Shown: piece by piece, positions 45,546 through 54,810 of the stretch
How the letters are laid out: every line of letters begins with the position of its first letter
Position numbering within the stretch: position 1 is the stretch's first letter
DNA from: JAXGQD01 sp040766665
GTDB lineage: Bacteria; Bacillota; Clostridia; Saccharofermentanales; Fastidiosipilaceae
Assembly (NCBI GenBank): GCA_040766665.1
Contig: JAXGQD010000003.1
Location: 124,001 to 188,000 of the forward strand
DNA: 64,000 nucleotides
Direction: 5' to 3'
Translations under genes and position numbers: made by a program
Notes under the pieces: generated by a model
Told to the model about the DNA's origin: nothing
Databases searched by the model: none
Seen by the model: only the letters and a program-made list of their open reading frames with translations

Positions 45546-48371
45546 ATGAAAAAGCGATTCAAAATTCTTGTAGTCATGACCCTGTTGTCCTTGCTTATAT
45601 CAGCCTGCGGAGGCTCAGCAACGACAGCCGGAACAAGCGCAGCAGCAACGAGCCCTGCAGCAGGGCAAAGTACGACACAAACGCAAGCAGAACAAACAAA
45701 TGTTAGTGAAAGCGTAGCGGAAACCACGTCGACGACCACGGTGGCTCCCAAGGTTTATATCAAGGCCGAGGAAGACAGCTTCTCTTGGCCGGCTCCTGCC
45801 GCGGAAACCGATTTTGACTTTAATGCCGAAAACGGCAGCATTGATAAATACAAAGGCAATGCTGAGACCGTCGTCATTCCGGAAAAAATCGCCGGGCAAG
45901 AGGTATTGCAGATTGGCATGGGAGCCTTTGACCAGAATCCGACTTTAACCAACGTAAAGATACCTGAGGGTGTGCGCTTGATTATGGGCAATGCCTTTTA
46001 CAGTTGCTTAAACTTGGAGCGGGTTTCTTTGCCGGAGACTTTGGAAGCAATTGATGCCTATGCCTTCTTTGGCAATGAGAAACTCCCACAAATTACCTTC
46101 CCGGCAGCACTTACCTATGTGGGGGACAATGCTTTTGCCTTTAACTTAAATTTAGAAAAAGCACGCTTTCTGGGTGCCTGCCCGCTCTTTGGAACGAGCG
46201 CTTTTGATAGCGCTGAGTCCAATAGCAAGCTGAGCTTTACGGTGGCGGATGAAGAACAGGCCGCATACAGTGCCGCTTTGGGAAGAGATTGCCAAACAGA
46301 CGGTGCCTGTAATTATCTGGAATATCCTGTGCTGGAGTCTGACTGGGACTTTGACAAGGCGAGCGGCACAATTACCGCTTATAAAGGCGTTGCGGCAGCA
46401 CCGCATGTACCTGCACAAATCGCGGGCACAGCGGTAAAAATTCTTGGGGAGAAAGCGTTTAGCCTCAATCAAAGAATCAGACGTGTCTTTGTGGAAGAAG
46501 GGCTTCAGGAAATCGCCAAGGAGGCTTTTTCGCTGACGCAAATGGTAGATGTAAAACTGCCCGGCAGCCTCAAAAAAATCGCCGACAATGCGTTTAGCGA
46601 TGCAAAGCTGACAGTACTGAAATTGCCGGAAGGACTGGAGGAGATTGGGGCGGGGGCGTTTTTCAGAAACCGGCTCACGGAAGCCCATTTCCCAGCTACG
46701 CTAAAGAAAATTGCTGCGAAAGCATTTTCTGACAATGGTGATTTGGGGTATTTGGTCTTTGCCGGTAAAACCATGCCTGAAATTGCGGCGGATGCTTTTG
46801 CCAATGTGACCGTTATAGACGTTGATATCGCGGTAGATGCATCAAAAGCCGACGAGAACAGCTTCCGGGAGGCCTGGATTAAATCCCAGGGCGCAGCCGG
46901 AGCTTCTGTCAATTTCTGGCGCGCTAATCCGGCGGATTTACCGCCTTATCCCAATTCCGAGGAGCTGGTTTTTGACGACGCCAGTGGCCTGATTAACTCG
47001 TATAGCGGCTCTGCGGAAGAACTGACCATGTTCTGGGATTATTGGAACAAGGACGGAACGGCTACGGTGGACGTTAAAGGTTTGGGTCCGGGCGTGTTTG
47101 AAGGGGCTAATCTCAAACGCTTTGTCGTACCGCGTTCAGGAAAATTAGTCAGCATCGGGGAACGGGCATTTGCCAAGAGCCAGCTGACAAGCATTGATTT
47201 CTTCGATTCGGTGACACATATCGGTGCGGAGGCTTTTGCAGATTGTGTCAATCTCAAAGAAATTGTGATTCCGGATTCTGTGGTGGAAATCGGGGCGAAT
47301 GCTTTTGCCGGCTGTACGAATCTGGAAAAAGTCAGTTTTAAAGGCAAGGATCTGAGCATTGGAACCGATGCTTTCAAGGGCTGTGAGAATATTCAGGCTT
47401 TGGAACTGCCTTTGGGCGTCAAGTTGGGTGGCAATCTCGGGCTTGATTCAGGTAAAATCCGCTTCGCCAAGGAAGCCACTGACGCGGAACTGGCTGCCTA
47501 TACCGAACAGTTAGGCTACCCCTGGTATGAATCGGCACTGCGCGTCGGTGAAGACGCTTCTTTCAAAGCCATGCCTGACAGCTACAAACCTAACCCGGAG
47601 GAAGATTTCGAGTTTGATGCCGCTACCGGTACCATCAGACATTACCTGGGTAAGGGGGGAGAAGTCGTCATCCCGCGCAGCATTGGTGGGGTTACGGTTG
47701 AGAATATCGGTATGTCAGCCTTCTCGAACCTGACCATAGCGACTGTTGCTTCCGGTACCGCAGCCAATGAGACCTTACAGTCGGTTGTTATTCCTGAGAC
47801 GGTTAAGACGATAGAGGATTCGGCCTTCCTGCAGTGTGAGACCTTGAAGAAGGTGGAGTGCTACGGTGCGGTGGAGCTCTTGGGCATTCGCGCTTTTGAA
47901 AACTGCAAAGCGCTGGAAGAAGTTATTTTTGTTAACGGCTTGAAAGAGATGGGCGTCTACTGTTTCAACTACTGTGAGTCCCTGGTCAAAGTGGATTTCA
48001 ACGGCAAACTCAAGAATCTGCCCGAGGGCGCGTTTGTGGGCTGTGGTTTCAACACGGAGCAAATCTTGGACTACGAGACGGTGGGCGGACTTGCCTTTAA
48101 AGAATGTAAAGCGCTACCGAGTGCACGTGTGACGGCGAAAGTCCAGAGTTTCGGCGCGGGTGTGTTTGTTGATGCGCTGGCACTGAAGACGGTTTACTTT
48201 GAGCGTCCCGATCCGAGCATTCTTGGCGGTGAGATTCAGTTTACGCCTTCAGTAACTGGTTTGAAGATTGTTTTACCAAAAACGGCAACAGACGAAGAGG
48301 TCAAAGGTTTCGTCAGCGGGATGCAACTCAACATGCTGGCTGAAGCCGAGACCATGGTGGTTAAAGAATAG
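45546..48371 (+). CDS. Large leucine-rich-repeat (BspA/LRR_5-type) lipoprotein
   Basis: 941 residues. Lipobox LLISAC with acylated Cys21, then a Ser/Thr/Ala/Gln linker to about residue 80. The rest is LRR_5-type repeats (IPEGVRLIMGNAFYSCLNLERVSLPETLEAIDAYAF and similar). Four larger modules each open with a similar strand block (DFDFNAENGSIDKYKG, DWDFDKASGTITAYKG, ELVFDDASGLINSYSG, DFEFDAATGTIRHYLG) at about residues 89, 266, 472 and 686. Each is followed by an 'IP..I.G..V..IG..AF' start of a new repeat run in modules 1, 2 and 4. It is probably displayed on the outer membrane face and binds host or polymer ligands. GGAGGTG precedes the start. Confidence 0.85.
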   Translation: MKKRFKILVVMTLLSLLISACGGSATTAGTSAAATSPAAGQSTTQTQAEQTNVSESVAETTSTTTVAPKVYIKAEEDSFSWPAPAAETDFDFNAENGSIDKYKGNAETVVIPEKIAGQEVLQIGMGAFDQNPTLTNVKIPEGVRLIMGNAFYSCLNLERVSLPETLEAIDAYAFFGNEKLPQITFPAALTYVGDNAFAFNLNLEKARFLGACPLFGTSAFDSAESNSKLSFTVADEEQAAYSAALGRDCQTDGACNYLEYPVLESDWDFDKASGTITAYKGVAAAPHVPAQIAGTAVKILGEKAFSLNQRIRRVFVEEGLQEIAKEAFSLTQMVDVKLPGSLKKIADNAFSDAKLTVLKLPEGLEEIGAGAFFRNRLTEAHFPATLKKIAAKAFSDNGDLGYLVFAGKTMPEIAADAFANVTVIDVDIAVDASKADENSFREAWIKSQGAAGASVNFWRANPADLPPYPNSEELVFDDASGLINSYSGSAEELTMFWDYWNKDGTATVDVKGLGPGVFEGANLKRFVVPRSGKLVSIGERAFAKSQLTSIDFFDSVTHIGAEAFADCVNLKEIVIPDSVVEIGANAFAGCTNLEKVSFKGKDLSIGTDAFKGCENIQALELPLGVKLGGNLGLDSGKIRFAKEATDAELAAYTEQLGYPWYESALRVGEDASFKAMPDSYKPNPEEDFEFDAATGTIRHYLGKGGEVVIPRSIGGVTVENIGMSAFSNLTIATVASGTAANETLQSVVIPETVKTIEDSAFLQCETLKKVECYGAVELLGIRAFENCKALEEVIFVNGLKEMGVYCFNYCESLVKVDFNGKLKNLPEGAFVGCGFNTEQILDYETVGGLAFKECKALPSARVTAKVQSFGAGVFVDALALKTVYFERPDPSILGGEIQFTPSVTGLKIVLPKTATDEEVKGFVSGMQLNMLAEAETMVVKE

Positions 48372-48460
48372 ACAAGTTGTTCGAAAAAATGCCCATCTGT
48401 AATCTTGCTACAAGGCTGGTCATTATTTTCGACCAACTTGTCCTGGTGAGAGGTGGGCAT
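48371..48460. terminator. Interlocked inverted repeats between convergent genes
   Basis: Arm pair 1: 48371-48387 with 48426-48442 (17 bp, one mismatch, GACAAGTTG... / ...CAACTTGTC). Arm pair 2: ATGCCCATCT (48389-48398) with AGGTGGGCAT (48451-48460), 10 pairs with one G-U. Their order is left1-left2-right1-right2, so the stems cross. On the minus strand pair 2 is followed directly by TTTTTT and would terminate the kinase/regulator transcript. Confidence 0.6.
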
Positions 48461-48494
48461 CGATTGATTTGATGAGCTGGCAGTATGCTGGCTG

Positions 48495-50111
48495 TCAACG
48501 CTTAAACTGTGTGGGTGAAGTGCCGGTGTATTTTTTGAAGACCTGGACGAAATATTTATAGTTTGCCAAGCCCACGGCTTCACCCACTTCGTAAACTTTC
48601 ATTTCCGGGCTGTTTTGCAAGAGTGAAACAGCCTTTTTTATGCGGTAACGGTTGATGTACTCATTGAAGTTCTCACCGCTTAAGTCTTTAAAAATGCGGC
48701 TCAGATAGTTCGGTGTCAGATGAACAACGCCCGCAACCTGAGCGAGGCTGATATCTTCTGCATAATGCTCCTTGATATAGGCCTTACTGAGCTGCACGAT
48801 ACGCATATTAGAGTTTGTGCCGATCTCCTGCATTTGCATATTGATTTCCGCAATTAAAGCCATGATGCTTGAGGCAAATTCTTTGACATACAAATTGGCA
48901 CTTAATGATCTGGAGTAGCGATCTTGCAAGTCCGCCAACTGTTCACTGCTAAAGAGACTTTGACCCACATTCTCCAAAAGGATGAAATAGAGTTTATAGC
49001 TGTGCTCGCGCAGGCGATGAACGGAGACTTGCTGTTCTCCGATATGTCTGAAAAACGCGTCAACGGCCGCTTGCTCCGCGCTCTGCTTGTCTTTGGCTGA
49101 ACGGGCGTGGTCCATGACTTCCTTAACTATCTGAAATGCGGCTTCATTGGGAAAAATAAAAGCATTCTGGTTGCCATTCTCGGCTTTCCTGTAAAAATGC
49201 AGGCCACTCGCATCGTTTAACGCACGAAATTGCAGGGCATCTGCCGCCTCCTCGAAAGACTCACTGATATTCTGCAAGCCATCGACCACCTTACCGACAC
49301 CGATGGACAGCTGAGAATGTAGTTTGCTCTGCGCGACTTGACTGAACTCTAGCAAGCGTTCACGGTACTGCTCCATGTCCCGGCTTTGACAGTTCAGGCA
49401 GAGTAGCAGGTCGTATTCGTCCATTCTGCCAGCAATGAAGGCCGGTTCAGGCTTAAACAAGTCGTCCAAAATGTTGATGAGTAAATATTGCAAAAGACTC
49501 GTCGCTATCCCGCTGCCGCTCGACAATGAGTCCTGCGTGGCTCTGATCTCAATGAGCACGGCTTGCCATTCGCCTTCGATAGCCGGGAGGTTGAGGACTT
49601 CCGCTTGTGCCTGAAGATAGGAGACATCCATGGATTTGTCGTAGACCAGATCAATCAGAAAGGCATCAACTAAAGCTTGTGAGCGCTCAAAAATGAGCTG
49701 CTCCGAAGAGTTCAGCCGACGTTCGCGTTCCTGCTCAGCGTTGATCTTCAAGCGAATGCGATTGAGCTGTTCTTCCAACTCCTCTATGCCAACCGGTTTC
49801 AATAAAAAAGCATCCACGCCATATTCAATAGCGCGCTTGGCGTAATCGAATTCGTCGTAGCCGGTCAGAATGATGACGTGCAGATGAGGCCAGTTTTGCC
49901 TGATGGTCTTGGCCAGCTCTAAACCGTCCATGATGGGCATGGAAATGTCGGTCAAGACAATATCGACAGCTTCTTTTTCGAGGAGCGCACAGGCTTCGCG
50001 GCCATTGCGCGCCGTGCCGCAGATTTGGACCTGAAAGGCGTCCCAGGGGACAGCCGTAAGCATGCCTGAGAGGATGGTTTCTTCGTCGTCTACGATGATG
50101 AGTTTTAACAT
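48495..50111 (-). CDS. Response regulator, YesN/AraC type
   Basis: 538 residues. Receiver domain at residues 1-120 with acidic pocket DDEE, phospho-acceptor in IVLTDISMPIMDGLE, Thr in IILTGYDEF and Lys in LLKPVG. A long middle region and two AraC-type helix-turn-helix motifs at the C-terminus follow (ISLAQVAGVVHLTPNYLSRIFKDLSG and MKVYEVGEAVGLANYKYFVQVFKKYTGTSP). It is encoded 4 bases after the kinase and would activate transport genes when phosphorylated. The divergent sugar importer at 52.1 kb is the obvious target. Confidence 0.92.
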   Translation of the reverse strand: MLKLIIVDDEETILSGMLTAVPWDAFQVQICGTARNGREACALLEKEAVDIVLTDISMPIMDGLELAKTIRQNWPHLHVIILTGYDEFDYAKRAIEYGVDAFLLKPVGIEELEEQLNRIRLKINAEQERERRLNSSEQLIFERSQALVDAFLIDLVYDKSMDVSYLQAQAEVLNLPAIEGEWQAVLIEIRATQDSLSSGSGIATSLLQYLLINILDDLFKPEPAFIAGRMDEYDLLLCLNCQSRDMEQYRERLLEFSQVAQSKLHSQLSIGVGKVVDGLQNISESFEEAADALQFRALNDASGLHFYRKAENGNQNAFIFPNEAAFQIVKEVMDHARSAKDKQSAEQAAVDAFFRHIGEQQVSVHRLREHSYKLYFILLENVGQSLFSSEQLADLQDRYSRSLSANLYVKEFASSIMALIAEINMQMQEIGTNSNMRIVQLSKAYIKEHYAEDISLAQVAGVVHLTPNYLSRIFKDLSGENFNEYINRYRIKKAVSLLQNSPEMKVYEVGEAVGLANYKYFVQVFKKYTGTSPTQFKR

Positions 50112-50115
50112 GTAT

Positions 50116-51897
50116 TTACCTATCTGATGAGCGGAACGGTTGCCTGACTATGACCATCGTTCCGGCTTCCTCCTTTGATTCGTAATGCAAGCCGTAAGCT
50201 TCGCCGAAGTGGAGACGAATGCGTGAGTGCACGTTGAATACACCGTAGCCCGCAGTGCCGGCGTCCATTTTGCCAAGCTTCTGATTCATCGCTGCCGCAT
50301 CCATGCCCACGCCGTCATCCCAAACCAAGAATTCTAAGTTGTTTTGCCTGCGGTAGACATAGGTTCTGATTTCACCTTGCCCTGTGCCTTGGTTGATGCC
50401 GTGCTTGATGGCGTTTTCGACCAAGGGCTGTAAAACGGACTTTACGGTCTTACAGTTTTCGGTGCCGGGCTCAACGGAAATGGAAAAGTCGATGCGATTC
50501 TTATGCCTGACTTGCTCGATATAGACATAAGCGTGCAGGAGTTCGATTTCTTCTCTGACGCTGGTCATCTCCTGACCGCGGTTAAGGCTCAGGCGAAAGA
50601 GCTTGGATAAGTTACGCACCAGCTCTGCAGAGGTGTAGGATCCGTCCATGCGACACTGCCAGTAAATGGTATCGAGGGTATTGTACAAAAAGTGAGGATT
50701 TATTTGACTCTGCAATGCGGCCAACTCGGCTTCACGTTGCTTCACTTTACGCAGATAGACTTCGTTAATCAACGTACTCAATTGAAGCGACATGTTGTTA
50801 AAGGATTCTTGGATGGCGCGAATTTCCAAGGCCCCTCCTGTGGTGATTTGCACACCGAAGTCTTCTTCACCTAGCGAAATCATGGCGCTGCGCATGCGTT
50901 GCAAGGGTAAAAGCACAGCCTTCAGAAAATAGACAATCAGGAAAAGGCTGACGAACACAGAGGAAATGACGGCGACAATGGTCGCATTTCTCACGGCCTT
51001 ATAGTTCGAGCTGATGACATCGGCGTTCACCGTATTGACCAGGAACCAATTGTTGGAAAAAAGCTGGTGATAGGTGAGCAGGGAAGCGCTGTTGAGGCTG
51101 TTGATCACCTTGAAACCGCTGCCGTTGGCGAACATCTCCTCATAACTGCTCTCAATCTGTGTGACATCGTCGATTTCTTTGCCCAGATAATAGGAAGTGG
51201 AAGAGGAGACCACCTTACCGGAGGGCGAGACGACGTGGTAGTTACCGCCCGGGCCGTAGTATTCGTCCTGGTAGACGGCCGAGAGCGTATCATCACGGAT
51301 ATTGATTTTCAGATCAGCCAGCACCGTTTGAAAATCACGAATATCGTAGAGTCGGGCATAGAGAGAAAAGACGCGCAAGGGCTTATGATTGGCTTCGGTG
51401 ATGACCCCCTGATCGAGGGCAAATTCCTCATAGGCTAAGTCGGACAACAGTTCATCGTTCATGGTGCTTTCGGCAAAAGCCGAGTCGAAGTGCATGCCGT
51501 TCGCAGTCCTAATGGTGATGGAGTAAATGTGGGGTTGTGTATATACAAAGTCACGGATGATCTGCTGTGCCTCCAGCTGATTACCGGCTTCCGCTCCACC
51601 TTCCAAATCGCTCAAGCGCAGGGTTCGCAGGAGGTTGTGGTTTTGCATGAGATAGGATGACTGTGTGGTGATGTTATCGAAAATCAAGTCCAAAGTGATA
51701 GCTTTCTGCTTCACGATATTGTAATTGGATTCCTGCAGCCTACTGCTCAACTCATTGGTGTAGTAATTACTTGCTGTACTTAAAAGGACGCTGGGCACCA
51801 GAATCATGAAGAGCGAGACCGCCAAGAAAATCCCGGTGATACCTCCAAATACGGTTCTGGCCTTTTTGAATTTATTTTGCCGCTCTGCTGTGCTCAT
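50116..51897 (-). CDS. Sensor histidine kinase, YesM type
   Basis: 593 residues. Membrane segment near residues 17-38, an extracellular sensing region to about 295 (probably dCache-like), a second membrane segment (VAVISSVFVSLFLIVYFL), a HAMP-like linker, then the His_kinase domain with the phospho-acceptor in QINPHFLYNTLDTIYWQ. ATPase boxes are LVENAIKHGINQG and WDDGVGMD. YesM/YesN pairs typically sense carbohydrates or their binding proteins. The start lies divergent from the binding-protein gene, with about 240 bases between them for shared control. Confidence 0.92.
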   Translation of the reverse strand: MSTAERQNKFKKARTVFGGITGIFLAVSLFMILVPSVLLSTASNYYTNELSSRLQESNYNIVKQKAITLDLIFDNITTQSSYLMQNHNLLRTLRLSDLEGGAEAGNQLEAQQIIRDFVYTQPHIYSITIRTANGMHFDSAFAESTMNDELLSDLAYEEFALDQGVITEANHKPLRVFSLYARLYDIRDFQTVLADLKINIRDDTLSAVYQDEYYGPGGNYHVVSPSGKVVSSSTSYYLGKEIDDVTQIESSYEEMFANGSGFKVINSLNSASLLTYHQLFSNNWFLVNTVNADVISSNYKAVRNATIVAVISSVFVSLFLIVYFLKAVLLPLQRMRSAMISLGEEDFGVQITTGGALEIRAIQESFNNMSLQLSTLINEVYLRKVKQREAELAALQSQINPHFLYNTLDTIYWQCRMDGSYTSAELVRNLSKLFRLSLNRGQEMTSVREEIELLHAYVYIEQVRHKNRIDFSISVEPGTENCKTVKSVLQPLVENAIKHGINQGTGQGEIRTYVYRRQNNLEFLVWDDGVGMDAAAMNQKLGKMDAGTAGYGVFNVHSRIRLHFGEAYGLHYESKEEAGTMVIVRQPFRSSDR

Positions 51898-52137
51898 GAA
51901 AGTGTAGCGCTCATCCTTTTGTCTGAAATAAAAGATCCTAAGTCGCTTAGACCCTTCTGTACGTTTTATACCATCAATTGTCAGCGAATGATTATGCGAA
52001 CGCTCGGCAAAGGTGAAACTGTGTAAATTCTGAGGATACTTTATAGTTTTAATGGATTATTTTTTTTTCCTGTTTCATTTTAGCATTAGACAGGGATGGA
52101 AACATTCCGACAATCAAATCATAACTTGGAGGTCAAC

Positions 52138-53232
52138 ATGAAAAAGAACATCGTTAGTTTATTACTGGGCTTCTCCTTGCTGCTGGGCATCACTGCATGT
52201 GGCGGCACTGCCACCACAGCTGCAACAACTGCAGCCGCTACAACAGCAGCCGCTGCGACAGCAGGTGCAAGCGAAGTAGCAACAACTCAGGCAGAAAGCG
52301 CTGATGCGGCGACGAGCGCTGCGGCTACGGAAGCCGGCGACGAAGCCATGACTATAGGCGCAGTCGTGATGAACACTTCCGGTGAATGGTTCGCCGAAGT
52401 CATTTCCGGTATGGAAAAGAAGGGCAAAGAATTAGGCGTCAACGTACAGATCGTCAATTCCAATAACGACGTCGCGACCGAGGCCGACAATATGGACGCC
52501 TTTATCGCTCAGAAAGTTAACTCCATTGCCATGGGTCCTATCAGTGCCGACGGTTCCGTCGCAGCCATTGATCGTGCTGTCAATGCCAATATTCCCGTTG
52601 TTTGCTGGAACACCACCGCCAACACCCCGAATATGAAACATTTTGTCGGCGTCGACAATAAAGCACTGGGTAAACAGATGGGCGAGTGGCTCTCCGAATA
52701 TGTCACAGCCAATTATCCTGAAGGTATTAAGCTTTCCCTGCTGATCAACACACGCTACGATGCCGGCATCCAACGCACCGAAGGCTTCAAAGAAGGCATT
52801 CAGGCGATGGTAGACAGTGGCAAAATCAACGTACTCACCGAAGTCGAAGCTGAATTTAAAGAAGAAGGTTTGGATGCGACCGACCGTATCATGACCGGCT
52901 TCCCCGAAACTGAATTTGTCTGGTGCTGGAATCAAACCTCGATGGAGGGCGCCGTAGCTGCGCTGGCCGGAAACGACAAAGTCAAAGTCTGTGGTACCGA
53001 TATGGCCATTTCTTTTGCCAAGATGATGCTTGAACCCAATTCGCCTCTCCTGGCCGTCTGCACTCAACAACCAGCCGTAATCGGCGGAACCGCTATCGAA
53101 GCAGCTTACAAAGTCGCCAAGGGCGATAGCGTAGACGCGGAAATCCTGGTTCCCCTGGAACTCTACACGTCCGAAGACGCCGCTTCCCTGCAAAAGTACA
53201 TCGATGACAGAGCTGACCTCGTAACGCAATAA
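52138..53232 (+). CDS. Sugar ABC transporter substrate-binding lipoprotein (second system)
   Basis: 364 residues from ATG 52138, with TTGGAGG before it. Lipobox LLGITACGG, then an extreme Ala/Thr linker (to about residue 65), then a periplasmic-binding type I fold: TIGAVVMNTSGEWFAEVISGMEKKGKELGV, NSIAMGPIS, IPVVCWNTT, FVGVDNKALGKQMGEWL. It delivers a monosaccharide to the downstream permease. A terminator-like hairpin follows the stop, so this gene is probably made in excess over the rest of the operon. The mutarotase downstream suggests rhamnose or a related deoxyhexose. Confidence 0.9.
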   Translation: MKKNIVSLLLGFSLLLGITACGGTATTAATTAAATTAAAATAGASEVATTQAESADAATSAAATEAGDEAMTIGAVVMNTSGEWFAEVISGMEKKGKELGVNVQIVNSNNDVATEADNMDAFIAQKVNSIAMGPISADGSVAAIDRAVNANIPVVCWNTTANTPNMKHFVGVDNKALGKQMGEWLSEYVTANYPEGIKLSLLINTRYDAGIQRTEGFKEGIQAMVDSGKINVLTEVEAEFKEEGLDATDRIMTGFPETEFVWCWNQTSMEGAVAALAGNDKVKVCGTDMAISFAKMMLEPNSPLLAVCTQQPAVIGGTAIEAAYKVAKGDSVDAEILVPLELYTSEDAASLQKYIDDRADLVTQ

Positions 53233-53250
53233 AGAGTTCTGATAAGACGG

Positions 53251-53279
53251 ATGCGGGGTCGAAAGATCCCGCATTTTTT
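53251..53279 (+). terminator. Intercistronic attenuator/terminator
   Basis: ATGCGGGGTC (53251-53260), GAAA loop, GATCCCGCAT (53265-53274; one G-U pair), then a run of six T. The GGAGG of the next gene follows within a few bases, so partial termination and read-through is likely. Confidence 0.8.
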
Positions 53280-53293
53280 ACGGAGGTTTGGCC

Positions 53294-54796
53294 ATGGAAA
53301 AACAAACAATACTAGTCGCAGAAGGCATCAACAAGGCGTTTGCCGGCATTGCGGCCTTGAGTAATGCAGAGTTCAATCTCCGTGAAGGAGAAGTACATGC
53401 CCTGGTTGGGGCAAACGGTGCAGGCAAAAGCACCATCATCAAAATTCTCACCGGAGCCTATAGCAAAGACAGCGGTCGCGTCAACCTGTTTGGCAAAGAT
53501 GTGCATTTCAACAATACGCATGAAGCTCGCTCGGCGGGCATCAGCGCGGTCTATCAGGAGTTCTCGCTTTTCAATCACCTAAGCGTCGGTGAGAACATCT
53601 ATATGGGTAAGTTTCCTAAAGGGAAAAGTGGCAAAATTGACTGGAAGCAGGTCTATGCGGATTCACAGATTCACCTCGATTTGATTGAATCCAAGCTCGA
53701 TCCGCGCCAAAAAGTGGGCGACCTGAGCGTCGGTCAGAAACAGATTGTAGAAATTGCCAAAGCCATCTCCAACGACTCACGCGTCTTGATACTCGATGAG
53801 CCGACTGCTTCACTCAGTGAAAAGGAGACGGAGCAACTTTTTAAAGTGATTCGCACCTTACAAAAGAAGGGCGTCAGCATCATCTACGTTTCGCACCGCT
53901 TGGAAGAACTGCCGGAAATCTCTGATCGCGTTTCCGTTTTCCGCGACGGGCGTTCCATCATCACCCTGCCGATCACCGAAGCACCCAAACCGGTTATCAT
54001 TAAACACATGGTGGGCGACACTTACTCAGCGCCTTTACTGGAAGACTTTTCCACGGATGAAACCATTCTGGAGCTGCGTGATTTCAGTTCCGGCAAAAAA
54101 TTCAAGAACGTGAACCTGAGCCTGCGCAAAGGGGAAGTGCTGGGCATCGCCGGTTTAGCCGGGGCAGGCCGTACCGAACTGCTGCGCGCCATCTTTGGGG
54201 TGGATCCCAGAGATTCAGGCGATATCTTCATCAACGGCCAAAAGCAGAACATCCACTCACCCGCCGATGCGAAGAAAGCGGGGCTGGCATTCGTGACTGA
54301 AGACCGCAAAGAAGAAGGCTTAAATCTCAACAACGATTTGTCTTTTAATACCAGCCTGACGGTTTTAGATGTTTTGGGGCGGCATTTTGCATTTAACAGA
54401 CAAAAAGAACGTGATCTTACGGTGCACAACATCGAACGGCTGAGCATCAAGACCAACGGACCTCAGCAACTGGCCAAAGACTTATCCGGCGGCAATCAGC
54501 AGAAAGTGGTCATCGGCAAATGGCTCGTGACCAATCCCAAGATTCTGCTGCTCGATGAGCCGACGCGCGGCATCGATGTCGGTTCTAAAAGTCAGATTTA
54601 CAGCTTAATCAAGCAATTGGCCGCAGACGGAATCGGAGTCATTGTCGTTTCTTCCGATATCCCGGAAATTCTGGATGTCTCCAATCGCATTGTGGTGCTC
54701 TCCGCAGGGACCATCACCGCAGACATTCCAAACGAAAAACTCACACAGGAAATGATTCTCGATTACGCAACCAGCGATGCGCAAAAGTCAGTTTGA
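53294..54796 (+). CDS. Sugar ABC transporter ATP-binding protein (RbsA/MglA-like, second system)
   Basis: 500 residues from ATG 53294 with GGAGG 7 bases before it. Two ABC domains: Walker A GANGAGKST, signature LSVGQKQIVEIAK, Walker B VLILDEPTASLSE; second domain GLAGAGRTE, LSGGNQQKVVIGKWL, LLLDEPTRGIDVG. Compared with the first cassette's ATPase it is clearly a separate lineage (different linker and helical regions). It powers import with the permease encoded directly downstream; the two genes nearly overlap. Confidence 0.92.
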   Translation: MEKQTILVAEGINKAFAGIAALSNAEFNLREGEVHALVGANGAGKSTIIKILTGAYSKDSGRVNLFGKDVHFNNTHEARSAGISAVYQEFSLFNHLSVGENIYMGKFPKGKSGKIDWKQVYADSQIHLDLIESKLDPRQKVGDLSVGQKQIVEIAKAISNDSRVLILDEPTASLSEKETEQLFKVIRTLQKKGVSIIYVSHRLEELPEISDRVSVFRDGRSIITLPITEAPKPVIIKHMVGDTYSAPLLEDFSTDETILELRDFSSGKKFKNVNLSLRKGEVLGIAGLAGAGRTELLRAIFGVDPRDSGDIFINGQKQNIHSPADAKKAGLAFVTEDRKEEGLNLNNDLSFNTSLTVLDVLGRHFAFNRQKERDLTVHNIERLSIKTNGPQQLAKDLSGGNQQKVVIGKWLVTNPKILLLDEPTRGIDVGSKSQIYSLIKQLAADGIGVIVVSSDIPEILDVSNRIVVLSAGTITADIPNEKLTQEMILDYATSDAQKSV

Positions 54797-54810
54797 GGAG
54801 TATGAGCAGC

